Source of the DNA: Candidatus Woesearchaeota archaeon
Lineage (GTDB): Archaea > Nanobdellota > Nanobdellia > SCGC-AAA011-G17 > UBA489
Length of the DNA stretch: 36,925 nucleotides
Assembly (NCBI GenBank): GCA_016845225.1
Contig: JAERTB010000006.1
Location: 1-36,925, forward strand
Reading direction: 5' to 3'
Shown piece after piece: positions 15,750 through 24,135 of the stretch; the stretch's first letter is position 1, and the number at the start of each line of letters is the position of its first letter. Below the pieces are notes generated by a model, which was given only the letters and a program-made list of their open reading frames with translations, was not told where the DNA came from and searched no databases. The translations under genes were made by a program, and so were the position numbers.

Positions 15750-16136
15750 ATGAAAATTTCTAAAAAACAAGGAATTCTTTTTGCAATCTTATTATTAATT
15801 TTAGATCAAATTTCTAAATTCTTTATAATTAAAAATTCCACATACATCTCAAACACAGGGGCAGCATGGGGAATATTAAGCAATTCACAGTATTTACTAA
15901 TAATAATATCCTTGATAGTAATCTTTTACACTCTTAGATATTTTTCATATCACCCATTAGCGCTTTCATTTCTTTTAGGAGGAACACTAGGAAACTTAAC
16001 AGATAGAATTTTTAGAAAAGAAGTAATTGATTTCATCAACATAAGAATCTTCAATTATCCATTATTTAATTTAGCAGATGTATTTATCACAATAGCAATC
16101 ACATTATTGATAATAAAAACAATTAAAGAAAAATAA
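15750..16136 (+). CDS. lspA: Lipoprotein signal peptidase (signal peptidase II)
   Basis: The product has 128 residues, shorter than the usual 155-170. It is a membrane aspartyl protease that cleaves signal peptides of lipid-modified proteins before the lipobox cysteine. Motifs in order: LDQISK (D19), NTGAAWGI (35-42), GGTLGNLTDR (77-86) with catalytic D85, VIDFI, and FNLADVFI with catalytic D110. Four hydrophobic segments are visible (about 8-27, 48-63, 69-84, 107-123). Bacterial-type LspA is generally absent from archaea, so this is notable and suggests horizontal acquisition. Two lipobox-like proteins are encoded in this window. Lgt is not in view. Confidence 0.88.
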   Translation: MKISKKQGILFAILLLILDQISKFFIIKNSTYISNTGAAWGILSNSQYLLIIISLIVIFYTLRYFSYHPLALSFLLGGTLGNLTDRIFRKEVIDFINIRIFNYPLFNLADVFITIAITLLIIKTIKEK

Positions 16137-16475
16137 TCACCAGTCTCTTCTATTTTTGCCTTCAATATTTTCAAGTCTTCTACTTACATTATCAAGTCTG
16201 CTACTTATCAAATCAAGTTTACTTAAAATTAATTGAACATCTTTATCAGAAACATTAGATCTAATTCCTTCACCACTCACAATTCCTCTCGGTTGATGAA
16301 CTTCGGGAACATGAAATTGTTCCATTTCTTCACTTCTAGCACTAGGATAATTTCCAAAATCTTGAGGTTCTTCGATTCTAGGCGCACCCCACCCACTTTC
16401 ATCTAGATTAAAATCTGAAGGAAGTTCAGGAATAGATTCCTCTCTTTTACCGAATAACTTACTAAATATCCCCAT
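16137..16475 (-). CDS. Small protein with C-terminal coiled coil, unknown
   Basis: The product has 112 residues. The N-terminus MGIFSKLFGKRE is amphipathic and may touch membrane. A Pro/Glu-rich disordered middle follows, then a heptad-like C-terminal helix (DVQLILSKLDLISSRLDNVS, about residues 79-98). It lies immediately convergent to lspA. I do not recognise a named family. Confidence 0.6.
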   Translation of the reverse strand: MGIFSKLFGKREESIPELPSDFNLDESGWGAPRIEEPQDFGNYPSARSEEMEQFHVPEVHQPRGIVSGEGIRSNVSDKDVQLILSKLDLISSRLDNVSRRLENIEGKNRRDW

Positions 16476-16553
16476 TTAAACACCTCTTTACAACAACATT
16501 TATAAATTTGCATATATAAAAGATTTTTGTAACAACTCCACAAGAGGAATTCT

Positions 16554-17981
16554 ATGGCAGAACAAAAAAAAGAGGAAAACACAGAAGATTATTTTACAGA
16601 AAACTTAGCTGGAGGCAAGTTTGGTGGTAAGGCAAGATATAGATTATTAGTAGACTCTCCTCAATCTGGTGTAGAAGCAAAATATTTTTCAGTATTAAGA
16701 GCATTAACAAATAAAACTCCATTTGGAAGAGGAATTTCTGGAGACGATGGTTACGTTGTAAAAACAAAAGACATCTACACTGCAGGAGAAACTTCATCTT
16801 ATTGGGGAGCAGTAGAACAAAAAAAAGGAGCACAGATAGATAAGTTTCAACAATTAATGCAAAATGTTGGTGGAATGGTTAAAGCACTATTTCAATTATT
16901 AAGAGATTTAAGAATTCTAGAAGAACGTCTTCAATTTTATGAAGATTCAAATAAGGGAGACAAAAATGCAGAAGTTCACTTAAAGTCAGTTTGGGTAGAC
17001 GTTGTTGAAGGTGGATCTCAAAACGCAACATCCGTTATTGGATTATCTGGTCAGCCAGGATATGCAACATTGCCAGATTTATTTTTCTCAGTACATCCTA
17101 AAACAGATAAAGATGTAGATAAAGAAGTAAACAAACTAAAAGAGTCTCATGGAATAAATAAAAAAGTTAGACAAATTCTTGGAAGGAAATTAAAACAATA
17201 TTTAATTTGGAAACAAAAAACAGAGAAAGAATTATCTGTGGGTCAAAAATTCAAATTAGGATATTTAAGACAACATTATTCAGTAATCAGATTATACTTA
17301 GGATGGTTAAGACCATACTTGAGAAACATTAAAAGGTTACAAATGAAAACAGAAGGAATTGCAGAAGATAAGGATCTTGCAGCTGCATTTGAAACAAGCA
17401 AGTTAGAATTAGAATTTTTAGCAATAAGGACTAAATTTACAAAAGATACGGACAGAGGCGAGATAGATGCAAAATTCAATGAAATCTTTCCAGTAATAAG
17501 AGTTAGAATTAATTTCTTAGCTATACCTCAAATGGCATATCAAAACGAAGGTCAAAGAGGAGCATTACATAGTGGACAAGCAGAAATATTGATTGATGGA
17601 GCATCACTAACAAAACAACAACTAGAAGATTACAAAAAAGGATTAACCGAAGACGATATGGATTTATTGGAAGAAGTAGATTCATCAATTGCAGCCATGA
17701 GGGATGAATTAACATATTATCTAAAAAAAGCTGGAGGGGCATTTGATATTCAAAAAGAACCTCCAAAAGAAGAAGAAAAGCCAGAAGGAATGTTAAAAGG
17801 CGCATTTGAACCATTCATAGCATTAGGTGATTTCTTCAAAGAATTTGCAGGAATTGAATTTAAAGAAAAGAAAGACGGACCATCGGATGCAGAAAAGGGC
17901 GCAGCAAAGTTTTTTGCAAAATTAGATTCATATCTAGCATATTACATTTTCAAGAAAGAAAATGGAATGATTACAGAATAA
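16554..17981 (+). CDS. Large soluble protein of unknown function, partner of the TIM-barrel gene
   Basis: The product has 475 residues with no signal or membrane segment. It has long helical stretches (KFQQLMQNVGGMVKALFQLL; YSVIRLYLGWLRPYLRNIKR), a basic central region and an acidic C-terminal part with EEEKPEG. Its ATG has an upstream GAGGA Shine-Dalgarno match and a TATA-like ATATATAAAAG. It lies 34 bases before the TIM-barrel gene on the same strand, so the two are probably cotranscribed. I do not recognise it or see catalytic motifs; a structural or scaffold role is a guess. Confidence 0.65.
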   Translation: MAEQKKEENTEDYFTENLAGGKFGGKARYRLLVDSPQSGVEAKYFSVLRALTNKTPFGRGISGDDGYVVKTKDIYTAGETSSYWGAVEQKKGAQIDKFQQLMQNVGGMVKALFQLLRDLRILEERLQFYEDSNKGDKNAEVHLKSVWVDVVEGGSQNATSVIGLSGQPGYATLPDLFFSVHPKTDKDVDKEVNKLKESHGINKKVRQILGRKLKQYLIWKQKTEKELSVGQKFKLGYLRQHYSVIRLYLGWLRPYLRNIKRLQMKTEGIAEDKDLAAAFETSKLELEFLAIRTKFTKDTDRGEIDAKFNEIFPVIRVRINFLAIPQMAYQNEGQRGALHSGQAEILIDGASLTKQQLEDYKKGLTEDDMDLLEEVDSSIAAMRDELTYYLKKAGGAFDIQKEPPKEEEKPEGMLKGAFEPFIALGDFFKEFAGIEFKEKKDGPSDAEKGAAKFFAKLDSYLAYYIFKKENGMITE

Positions 17982-18015
17982 AAACGTTTTTTAATCAACT
18001 AAACTACATAATAAC

Positions 18016-19836
18016 ATGATTTTTGATACAGATTACTGGAATGCTTTAAACAAAAAAGAAAAAGAAACAGTTAATCTTAATCCTAACCAATTAGGTTATT
18101 CTTTAGGAGGAGATCCTCTAAAAAATTTAAGGGCAGGAATAGGAGTAGGTGCACAAAATATTGAACTTACTTTTTTTAATTCTCCAGGGAAAAGTTCAAG
18201 ATCTCAAGGACAACCTTCTCCAGAAGCAATTGGAAAAGTAGAAAGACAAGAATTAAAGGAACTTGCAAAAGTAAATGAAGTGGGGGTTACAATTCACGCA
18301 ACACCAAATATGGGTGGAGGCGGAGGTTCTTTCTCAGGGTTTACAGGCCAAGGATTTTCAGAAGATGCAAGACAAAAAGCAATTGATGAAATGAAACGTA
18401 CTGCGGAGTTCACTGCAGATGTAACTGAAGGCGGTCCAATGGTATTGCATATTGATGGTTTTGAAAGACCTATTTTTGCTGCAGGAGTTAAGGAAGGTGC
18501 AAAAGAAGATACCTTCAAGAGTTATGAAGCAGAAAAAGAAAAAGCCCCATTACACTTCGTAGATAAAAAATCAGGAAAAGTTGTAGGATTAAGTAGGGAA
18601 GAAGAAATTGTTTCAGCAGAGAGAGATGATAATGGAGACATCATTATTGAAGATGGAAAAGTAAAACTAAAAACTGAAACATTTAATCAAGCAGTTGAAA
18701 ATTACAAATTATTAGATCAAAAAGAAAAGAAGAAGTATTCTAATGAAATTGATTATTTTTACAAAGGAGTAAAGAGGGGCCAACAAGAAATTCAAGAAGG
18801 TGAAAAATTCAGATATATTGATAGAGCAAAAGATGCAGGAAACATGGAAAAAAGATATTCTGGATTAATTGAAGCATATGATTCAACAAAAAAATCAAAA
18901 CAACAAGTTCTTGCAGAAGTTTTAGCTGAACAAGAAAAAAGTTTTATGGTTGGAGGTAAGGAAGAAATGGATCAATTATTAGAAGATCCAACAAAATATC
19001 TAAAAGAAAAACAAGAGATGTATGCTAATGAAAGAAAAATCTGGCAAAATGCAGCTGCAGGCGAAGAAAGAAAAATTCATGATGCACAAAAAGAGTTAGA
19101 GGATTATCAAGATATTACTACTTATGGTGTTGCAAAAGAAGCAGACACAATAGCACAATCTGCAATGCAAGCATTTGAAATAGAAAAGAAAAGAAAATTA
19201 AAAAAATCTCTGTGGGTTGCTCCAGAAAATTGGGCAGTTGAAAGATATGGTTCTCATCCTAAGGAATATAGAAATATTATTGAAAAATCTAGAGAAAACA
19301 TGGCTCAAAGATTAATCGATCAAAAGAAAATGAATCCAAGTCAGGCAAAAAAAGTAGCTGCAGACCACATCAGAGGAACCTTTGATATTGGACATTTAAA
19401 TATGTGGAAAAAACATTTTGGTGGAGATGATAAAGAATTTGCAAAATGGATGAAAAAAGAAATTAAACCTTTAGTAAAAGATAAAATAATTGGTCATGTC
19501 CACATAGCAGATAACTTTGGATACCACGACGAACACTTAGAATTGGGAGAAGGAAATGCGCCAATTAAAGAATTCTTAAAAGTTCTAAAAGAAGAAAAAT
19601 TTGAAGGAAAACAAATTGCAGAACCAGGTGGCCAAAGAGAAGGACAATTACACAGGGCTTGGACTTCAGCATTACAAATTGGAGGCTCACCAATTTACAG
19701 AATAGATTCTTCAGCACGTTCTTGGACAGACATAGGGGGTTCTTATTTTGGACGAACACAATCCCCTTCATTCTTTGTAGGAGATTATGCACCCACTAAA
19801 GATTGGTCTTCATGGTCAGAAGTTCCATTAGAGTAA
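18016..19836 (+). CDS. Endonuclease IV/xylose isomerase-like TIM barrel with a large insertion
   Basis: The product has 606 residues. Residues fit the nine metal ligands of endonuclease IV in order: H94 (VTIHATPN), H145 (MVLHIDG), E404 (VAPENWAVERYG), D457 and H460 (FDIGHLN), H494 (GHVHIADN), D505 and H507 (YHDEHLELGEG), E536 (IAEPGG). The spacing agrees with E. coli Nfo except between the second and third ligands, where about 220-235 mostly charged helical residues are inserted (about 152-385). A 60-residue Ser/Trp-rich tail follows. Members of this superfamily are AP endonucleases or sugar isomerases/epimerases. Which one applies here is unknown; the full ligand set favours a multi-metal phosphoesterase. 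Probably in an operon with the gene at 16554. Confidence 0.75.
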   Translation: MIFDTDYWNALNKKEKETVNLNPNQLGYSLGGDPLKNLRAGIGVGAQNIELTFFNSPGKSSRSQGQPSPEAIGKVERQELKELAKVNEVGVTIHATPNMGGGGGSFSGFTGQGFSEDARQKAIDEMKRTAEFTADVTEGGPMVLHIDGFERPIFAAGVKEGAKEDTFKSYEAEKEKAPLHFVDKKSGKVVGLSREEEIVSAERDDNGDIIIEDGKVKLKTETFNQAVENYKLLDQKEKKKYSNEIDYFYKGVKRGQQEIQEGEKFRYIDRAKDAGNMEKRYSGLIEAYDSTKKSKQQVLAEVLAEQEKSFMVGGKEEMDQLLEDPTKYLKEKQEMYANERKIWQNAAAGEERKIHDAQKELEDYQDITTYGVAKEADTIAQSAMQAFEIEKKRKLKKSLWVAPENWAVERYGSHPKEYRNIIEKSRENMAQRLIDQKKMNPSQAKKVAADHIRGTFDIGHLNMWKKHFGGDDKEFAKWMKKEIKPLVKDKIIGHVHIADNFGYHDEHLELGEGNAPIKEFLKVLKEEKFEGKQIAEPGGQREGQLHRAWTSALQIGGSPIYRIDSSARSWTDIGGSYFGRTQSPSFFVGDYAPTKDWSSWSEVPLE

Positions 19837-20535
19837 TTATTCAAAACCTGGCTTATTGAAGAATTTTTTAATTTTAAATTTAGTTTTTGTTATTTTATAA
19901 TTCACTCTTTGTTTAAACAATCTAATTCTTTCATTACGTTCTCTCTTAACACCTTCTACATATCTCTGTGCAGAACTTGAAGCAGGTATAAAATGTCTAA
20001 ATATTTTAAAGAAAATACTAACAAATAATAAAATAAATAATGAGGTAATTGCAGTATCTCCATCAAAAGGAATATCACTATACACTAAAACTACTGCAAC
20101 AAATGAAAATACACTCAAAAATATTGAACTACTCAAAAAGAAAGAAAACTTTTCATCAACTGTGTGAAAAAAGTCAATAAACATTAAACTAAATGCAACA
20201 ACACCCACAGCTAAGGCAGTCATTGTTTTATAAAATGCAGTTGTTCCGAATATATCAAAACCAGTTAAACCAAATTCATTATACACATAAGTGGCTAAGT
20301 GCGCAGTAACAAATAACAATACAATACAATTACCATAAGCACTATCCCAACTAATGCTTTCATCTTTATTTCTTCCAAAATAAATTTGAACTAAGAACAT
20401 AGTAATTAACAAAGGAATTAAAATCTCTAGAGTTTCTTTTCTACGAATGGTTAAAATCACCATATCCATAAACCTAGGAAGTACTACACTTACAAAATAT
20501 TCCTTAAAAGTGAGTAAACCATCTACAAAACTCAT
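19837..20535 (-). CDS. Five-pass membrane protein, unknown
   Basis: The product has 232 residues from ATG 20535, chosen because GAGGTGTTAAA just upstream is a good Shine-Dalgarno match. Five hydrophobic segments are visible (ILIPLLITMFLVQIYF; CIVLLFVTAHLATYVY; MTALAVGVVAFSLMFIDFF; FFLSSSIFLSVFSFVAVVLV; SLFILLFVSIFFKIF), followed by a strongly basic C-terminal tail of about 50 residues (KRERNERIRLFKQRVNYKIT), likely cytoplasmic. No family recognised. The promoter region is shared divergently with the regulator at 20633. Confidence 0.65.
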   Translation of the reverse strand: MSFVDGLLTFKEYFVSVVLPRFMDMVILTIRRKETLEILIPLLITMFLVQIYFGRNKDESISWDSAYGNCIVLLFVTAHLATYVYNEFGLTGFDIFGTTAFYKTMTALAVGVVAFSLMFIDFFHTVDEKFSFFLSSSIFLSVFSFVAVVLVYSDIPFDGDTAITSLFILLFVSIFFKIFRHFIPASSSAQRYVEGVKRERNERIRLFKQRVNYKITKTKFKIKKFFNKPGFE

Positions 20536-20632
20536 TTTAACACCTCTATAAAAATACAAGACTTTTAACTTATAAATATTCTGTTAAACTCAAAAGTTAA
20601 ACTTAAATATTCAAAAACACTAAAATACTTAG

Positions 20633-21136
20633 ATGAATCAAAAAAAATTAGGGGTAACAGTACTAATCTTATCGTTATTAATTGGTTTTGTACTAATAGA
20701 TTTTATTGCAGAAACTCAAGATTTTAGTGAGCAAGAAGGATGTTTTCAAGATGAAAATTGTGAAAATGCAGCAGTCGCATTAACATCTTCGCATCTAGGA
20801 ATTGGAATTATTTTCTCATTATTCTCTTTAGCATTGTATCTTATAGTCTTTAGTAAAAGTGAAGATTTCTGGTTAAAGAAACTAGAACAACAAAGACAGG
20901 ATTTAACTGAAGATGAAAAATGGAACATCATTAAATTAATGTTAGATGAAAATGAATTAAAGGTAATCAAAGAAATAAAAAAACAACCAGGAATAACCCA
21001 GTTCACATTAAGATTAAGAACAGATCTTTCTAAATCCAAATTAAGCGATATCCTTTCAAGATTTGAAAAGAAAGGGTTAATCGAAAGACAAGTAAAGGGA
21101 AAAACTTTAGCAGTTTTTCTAAAACCTTCATTTTAA
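20633..21136 (+). CDS. Membrane-anchored winged-helix regulator
   Basis: The product has 167 residues. Two membrane segments (about 7-26 and 56-73) flank an external loop with two cysteines (EGCFQDENCENA). The cytoplasmic C-terminal part (about 95-165) is a winged helix-turn-helix: ENELKVIKEIKKQPGITQFT, then LRTDLSKSKLSDILSRFEKKGLIE. This layout is known in archaeal membrane-bound MarR/IclR-like regulators. The loop cysteines could sense redox state, and the next gene is a DsbA-like oxidoreductase; the link is inferred. Confidence 0.75.
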   Translation: MNQKKLGVTVLILSLLIGFVLIDFIAETQDFSEQEGCFQDENCENAAVALTSSHLGIGIIFSLFSLALYLIVFSKSEDFWLKKLEQQRQDLTEDEKWNIIKLMLDENELKVIKEIKKQPGITQFTLRLRTDLSKSKLSDILSRFEKKGLIERQVKGKTLAVFLKPSF

Positions 21137-21142
21137 TCTCTA

Positions 21143-21207
21143 AGAACGGAAAAAAGTTCAAATTAAGCTTCTTTTTAAAATTTAAACCACTATGTTGCCT
21201 CCGTTCT
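21143..21207. repeat. Inverted repeat before the DsbA-like gene
   Basis: AGAACGGA at 21143-21150 is repeated in inverted form as TCCGTTCT at 21200-21207, enclosing about 49 bases with T-rich runs. It may be an operator pair or a long-loop hairpin ending the upstream transcript. Eight bases can arise by chance, so this is weak. Confidence 0.25.
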
Positions 21208-21285
21208 AAAACATAAGTATTAATAAACAAATTTCTTATTTTTCAACATTAGATTATATCTAAAAATTAAAAGGAGAGATACAAT

Positions 21286-22008
21286 ATGGCAAAAGACAGA
21301 GGTAAAAGAGTCAAAATAGAATTTGACGAAATTAGCTTGTGGAAAGCAGGCACAATTATCTTTGGTATTTTATTCATTCTTTGCTCAATGAAGGGAGGAT
21401 CAGATGCAGGCGTAGGAGATGTTCCTACAATCGAAGCACCAACACCTTCCCCTCAAGCAGCACCAACACCATCTGCACCAGTAGATATTGAAGTTGGTGA
21501 CGCATATGTTAAAGGTAAAAAAAATGCTAAAGTAGAAATTATAGAGTTTTCAGATTTTGAATGTTCTTTTTGTGGAAGATTCTACAGTCAAACATACGGA
21601 CAAATCTTAGAAAACTATGTAGACAAAGGTAAGGCAAAATTTGCTTTCAAACATTTACCATTACCATTCCATAGTAATGCACAAAAAGCATCAGAAGCTA
21701 CAGAATGTGCAGGTAAAATTGGAGGAGACGATAGTTTCTGGGGAATGCACGATGCAATCTTTGATAATCAGGCAAGCGGTATGAGTGTATCACAATTAAA
21801 AGGATACGCAGCAGACTTAGGTCTTGACCAAGGAGACTTCGATTCATGTCTTGATAATGGAGATATGGAATCAAAAGTTAAAGCACATGCAGCAGAGGCA
21901 GCTAAACTTGGAGCTAGTGGAACACCTACATTTTTCATTAATGGTGTGAAATTAGTTGGAGCACAACCTTACGCAGCTTTCGAAGCAGCAATAGAGGCAG
22001 CTCTTTAA
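21286..22008 (+). CDS. DsbA-like thiol-disulphide oxidoreductase
   Basis: The product has 240 residues. An N-terminal anchor (about 18-36, KAGTIIFGILFILCSM) is followed by a Pro/Ala-rich linker (45-67) and a DsbA-type thioredoxin domain: FSDFECSFCGRFY with C93-x2-C96, and the cis-proline loop GTPTFFING (P214). It would introduce or shuffle disulphides outside the cell membrane. Two further cysteines, C141 and C188, lie in the helical insert. AAGGAGAG upstream is a strong Shine-Dalgarno. The CxxC membrane protein 46 bases downstream may reoxidise or reduce it. Confidence 0.88.
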   Translation: MAKDRGKRVKIEFDEISLWKAGTIIFGILFILCSMKGGSDAGVGDVPTIEAPTPSPQAAPTPSAPVDIEVGDAYVKGKKNAKVEIIEFSDFECSFCGRFYSQTYGQILENYVDKGKAKFAFKHLPLPFHSNAQKASEATECAGKIGGDDSFWGMHDAIFDNQASGMSVSQLKGYAADLGLDQGDFDSCLDNGDMESKVKAHAAEAAKLGASGTPTFFINGVKLVGAQPYAAFEAAIEAAL

Positions 22009-22024
22009 GTAAATAATTTTGGTT

Positions 22025-22050
22025 AGGGGGTCTTCCCCTTTCCTTTTTTT
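22025..22050 (+). terminator. GC hairpin with T-rich tail
   Basis: AGGGG and CCCCT form a 5-bp stem around GTCTT, followed by TTTCCTTTTTTT. In this AT-rich DNA the G/C run stands out. Position just after the DsbA-like gene fits a terminator or partial attenuator before the downstream membrane protein. Confidence 0.5.
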
Positions 22051-22054
22051 CCAA

Positions 22055-22603
22055 ATGTCAAAAATAAAAACAGCATTAAATTCAACAAAAACAGTTTTAT
22101 CTAAAAAGAAATATTTTCTAATATTTTTTGTAGTTTCATTTTCATTATTTTCATTAAGTATTCTTTCAAAAAATTATCAACTGATTACTCATTCATTTTC
22201 AAATTTATCTTTAATTCAATATTCTAAATTAATAGGTTCACTTTATGTTGGAGGAATTACCTTAAATGAAATTCATTCAAGCATAATCTTAATTTCAATA
22301 AGTTTACTTTTAGGAATAACTGTAGCGTTAATGACTTTCAAAATAAATTCTAAAAATGCATTAACTCCCAGACTAAACAAAACTGGAACTGTTGGAGCAG
22401 TATTGGGGATGGCTACACCTGTTTGTGCTCCTTGCGGCATTGGTTTACTTTCCATGATAGGACTTGGAGGAGTATTAACTTATCTTCCTTTTCAAGGAAC
22501 AGAATTAGGAATAATGAGTATCGGTCTTCTAACTTATTCTATTGTTCATATTGGCGGAGATATTGAAGAATGCAAATCTTGCCAAATAAATCTAAAAAAA
22601 TAA
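22055..22603 (+). CDS. Membrane protein with conserved CxxC pairs, possible DsbA partner
   Basis: The product has 182 residues from ATG 22055; an in-frame TTG 36 bases earlier lies in the hairpin and is rejected. About four to five membrane segments are visible. The segment MATPVCAPCGIGLLSMIGLGG carries C124 and C127 within or next to the membrane, and a second pair, C173 and C176 (EECKSC), lies near the C-terminus. Together with the DsbA-like neighbour this suggests electron transfer across the membrane, as DsbB, DsbD or VKOR do, but I see no clear homology to those. Confidence 0.65.
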   Translation: MSKIKTALNSTKTVLSKKKYFLIFFVVSFSLFSLSILSKNYQLITHSFSNLSLIQYSKLIGSLYVGGITLNEIHSSIILISISLLLGITVALMTFKINSKNALTPRLNKTGTVGAVLGMATPVCAPCGIGLLSMIGLGGVLTYLPFQGTELGIMSIGLLTYSIVHIGGDIEECKSCQINLKK

Positions 22604-22643
22604 ACATAATCTTTATATAAACCCAAACCAACTCTCAATTAAG

Positions 22644-24104
22644 GTGAAATTAAGTCTAAAAAGGGGTAAATTATCTTCTATAAAACAAGGAGACCTATTT
22701 GTAATTCTATCTGAAGAGCAAATAAAAAATATAAGGAAGAAGCCAAAAACATTCTTAGAAACACAAATTGCTTCTAAAATTCCAAAACAACAATTTGAAG
22801 GAAAATCTTCTCAAAAAGCATTAATTAATTCAGACAAATTAAGATTTCACCTATTTGGAATAGGAAAAGAATCAGAAATAAACCGAGAATCAGTAAGAAA
22901 AGTAGCAGGATCAATTTCAAATTATTCTTTAGCAAATAAAATCCAAGAATTCACAATCAACTCAGAAGTTTCAAAAGTATCTAATTTTCATTCAGTAGAG
23001 TCAATAACTGAAGGAATTCTTTTAGGACAATATAGGTTTGATAAATATAAAACAGAATCTAAAACAAAATTGAAACAAGTTTCAATATTAACTAATTCAG
23101 AAGAAAAAGGATTAGATAAAATAATAAAAGAATCTACAATAATTTGTAACTCTACAAACTACGTAAGAGATTTACAAACAGAAAATGCAGATGTAGCAAC
23201 TCCATTATATTTAGAAAAACAAGCAAGAGATATAGCAAAGAAACAAAAATTAAAAATTAAAGTTCTAGACGAAAAAACCTTAAAGAAAATAGGCGCAGGA
23301 TTAATTCTTGCAGTTGGAAAAGGAAGTAAATATCCTCCAAGAATAATAACTTTAGAATACAAAGGAAATCCTAAATCAAAAGAAAAATTAGCAATTGTTG
23401 GAAAAGGAATAACTTTTGATAGTGGAGGAATTAACCTAAAACCTACAGGTTACATAGAAACTATGAAGACAGACATGTCTGGAGCAGCTACAGTTTTAGG
23501 TACAATTCAGGCCGCAGCAAAATTAAAATTAAAGAAAAATCTAATAGCTGTAGTTTCAACTGCAGAAAATGCAATCGGTTCAGCAGCATATAAACCAGGA
23601 GATGTATTCAAATCTCTTTCAGGTAAAACTGTTGAAATTGGAAACACTGATGCTGAAGGAAGATTAGTTTTAGCAGACGCATTAACTTACATAGAAAAGA
23701 ATCTAAAACCCTCAAAGATAATTGATATAGCGACATTAACTGGCGCAGTATTAGTTGCATTGGGAGATTATGTAGCAGGGATGACTAGCACAGATTCAAA
23801 AATGATTTCATCATTAAAGGAAGCAGGTGAAAATACTCACGAAAGAGTTTGGGAACTTCCACTATACAAAGATTATATCAATGAAGTAAAAAGCGATATT
23901 GCAGATTTTAACAATATGAATTATGGAAGAAACGCAGGATGCATAATGGCTGCGGCATTCCTCTCAAAATTTGTAGAAAAAACGCCTTGGACACATTTAG
24001 ACATTGCAGGCACCGCATGGTTAGATAAGCCAAGAGATTATTATCAAAAGGGGGCTACAGGTTTCGGAGTTAGATTACTAATTGAATATCTAAAAAACAA
24101 TTAA
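22644..24104 (+). CDS. pepA: Leucyl aminopeptidase, M17 family
   Basis: The product has 486 residues with a GTG start supported by TTTATATAA about 27 bases upstream. It is a two-metal enzyme releasing N-terminal amino acids from peptides. The catalytic C-terminal domain (about 185-486) has VGKGITFDSGGINLKP (metal ligand K and D), MKTDMSGAATVLG, the signature NTDAEGRLVLADAL (residues about 334-347) and ATLTGA. The N-terminal domain is poorly conserved, as usual. The PepA type is mainly bacterial and eukaryotic, so it may have been acquired. Confidence 0.93.
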   Translation: MKLSLKRGKLSSIKQGDLFVILSEEQIKNIRKKPKTFLETQIASKIPKQQFEGKSSQKALINSDKLRFHLFGIGKESEINRESVRKVAGSISNYSLANKIQEFTINSEVSKVSNFHSVESITEGILLGQYRFDKYKTESKTKLKQVSILTNSEEKGLDKIIKESTIICNSTNYVRDLQTENADVATPLYLEKQARDIAKKQKLKIKVLDEKTLKKIGAGLILAVGKGSKYPPRIITLEYKGNPKSKEKLAIVGKGITFDSGGINLKPTGYIETMKTDMSGAATVLGTIQAAAKLKLKKNLIAVVSTAENAIGSAAYKPGDVFKSLSGKTVEIGNTDAEGRLVLADALTYIEKNLKPSKIIDIATLTGAVLVALGDYVAGMTSTDSKMISSLKEAGENTHERVWELPLYKDYINEVKSDIADFNNMNYGRNAGCIMAAAFLSKFVEKTPWTHLDIAGTAWLDKPRDYYQKGATGFGVRLLIEYLKNN

Positions 24105-24135
24105 TTTATATAATTTCCAAATTTAATATTTAAGG

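Noticed and set aside
21286-21400. Lipobox reading of the DsbA-like N-terminus (FILC)
   Set aside because: The residue before the cysteine is leucine, not G, A or S, and the stretch fits a plain membrane anchor better.
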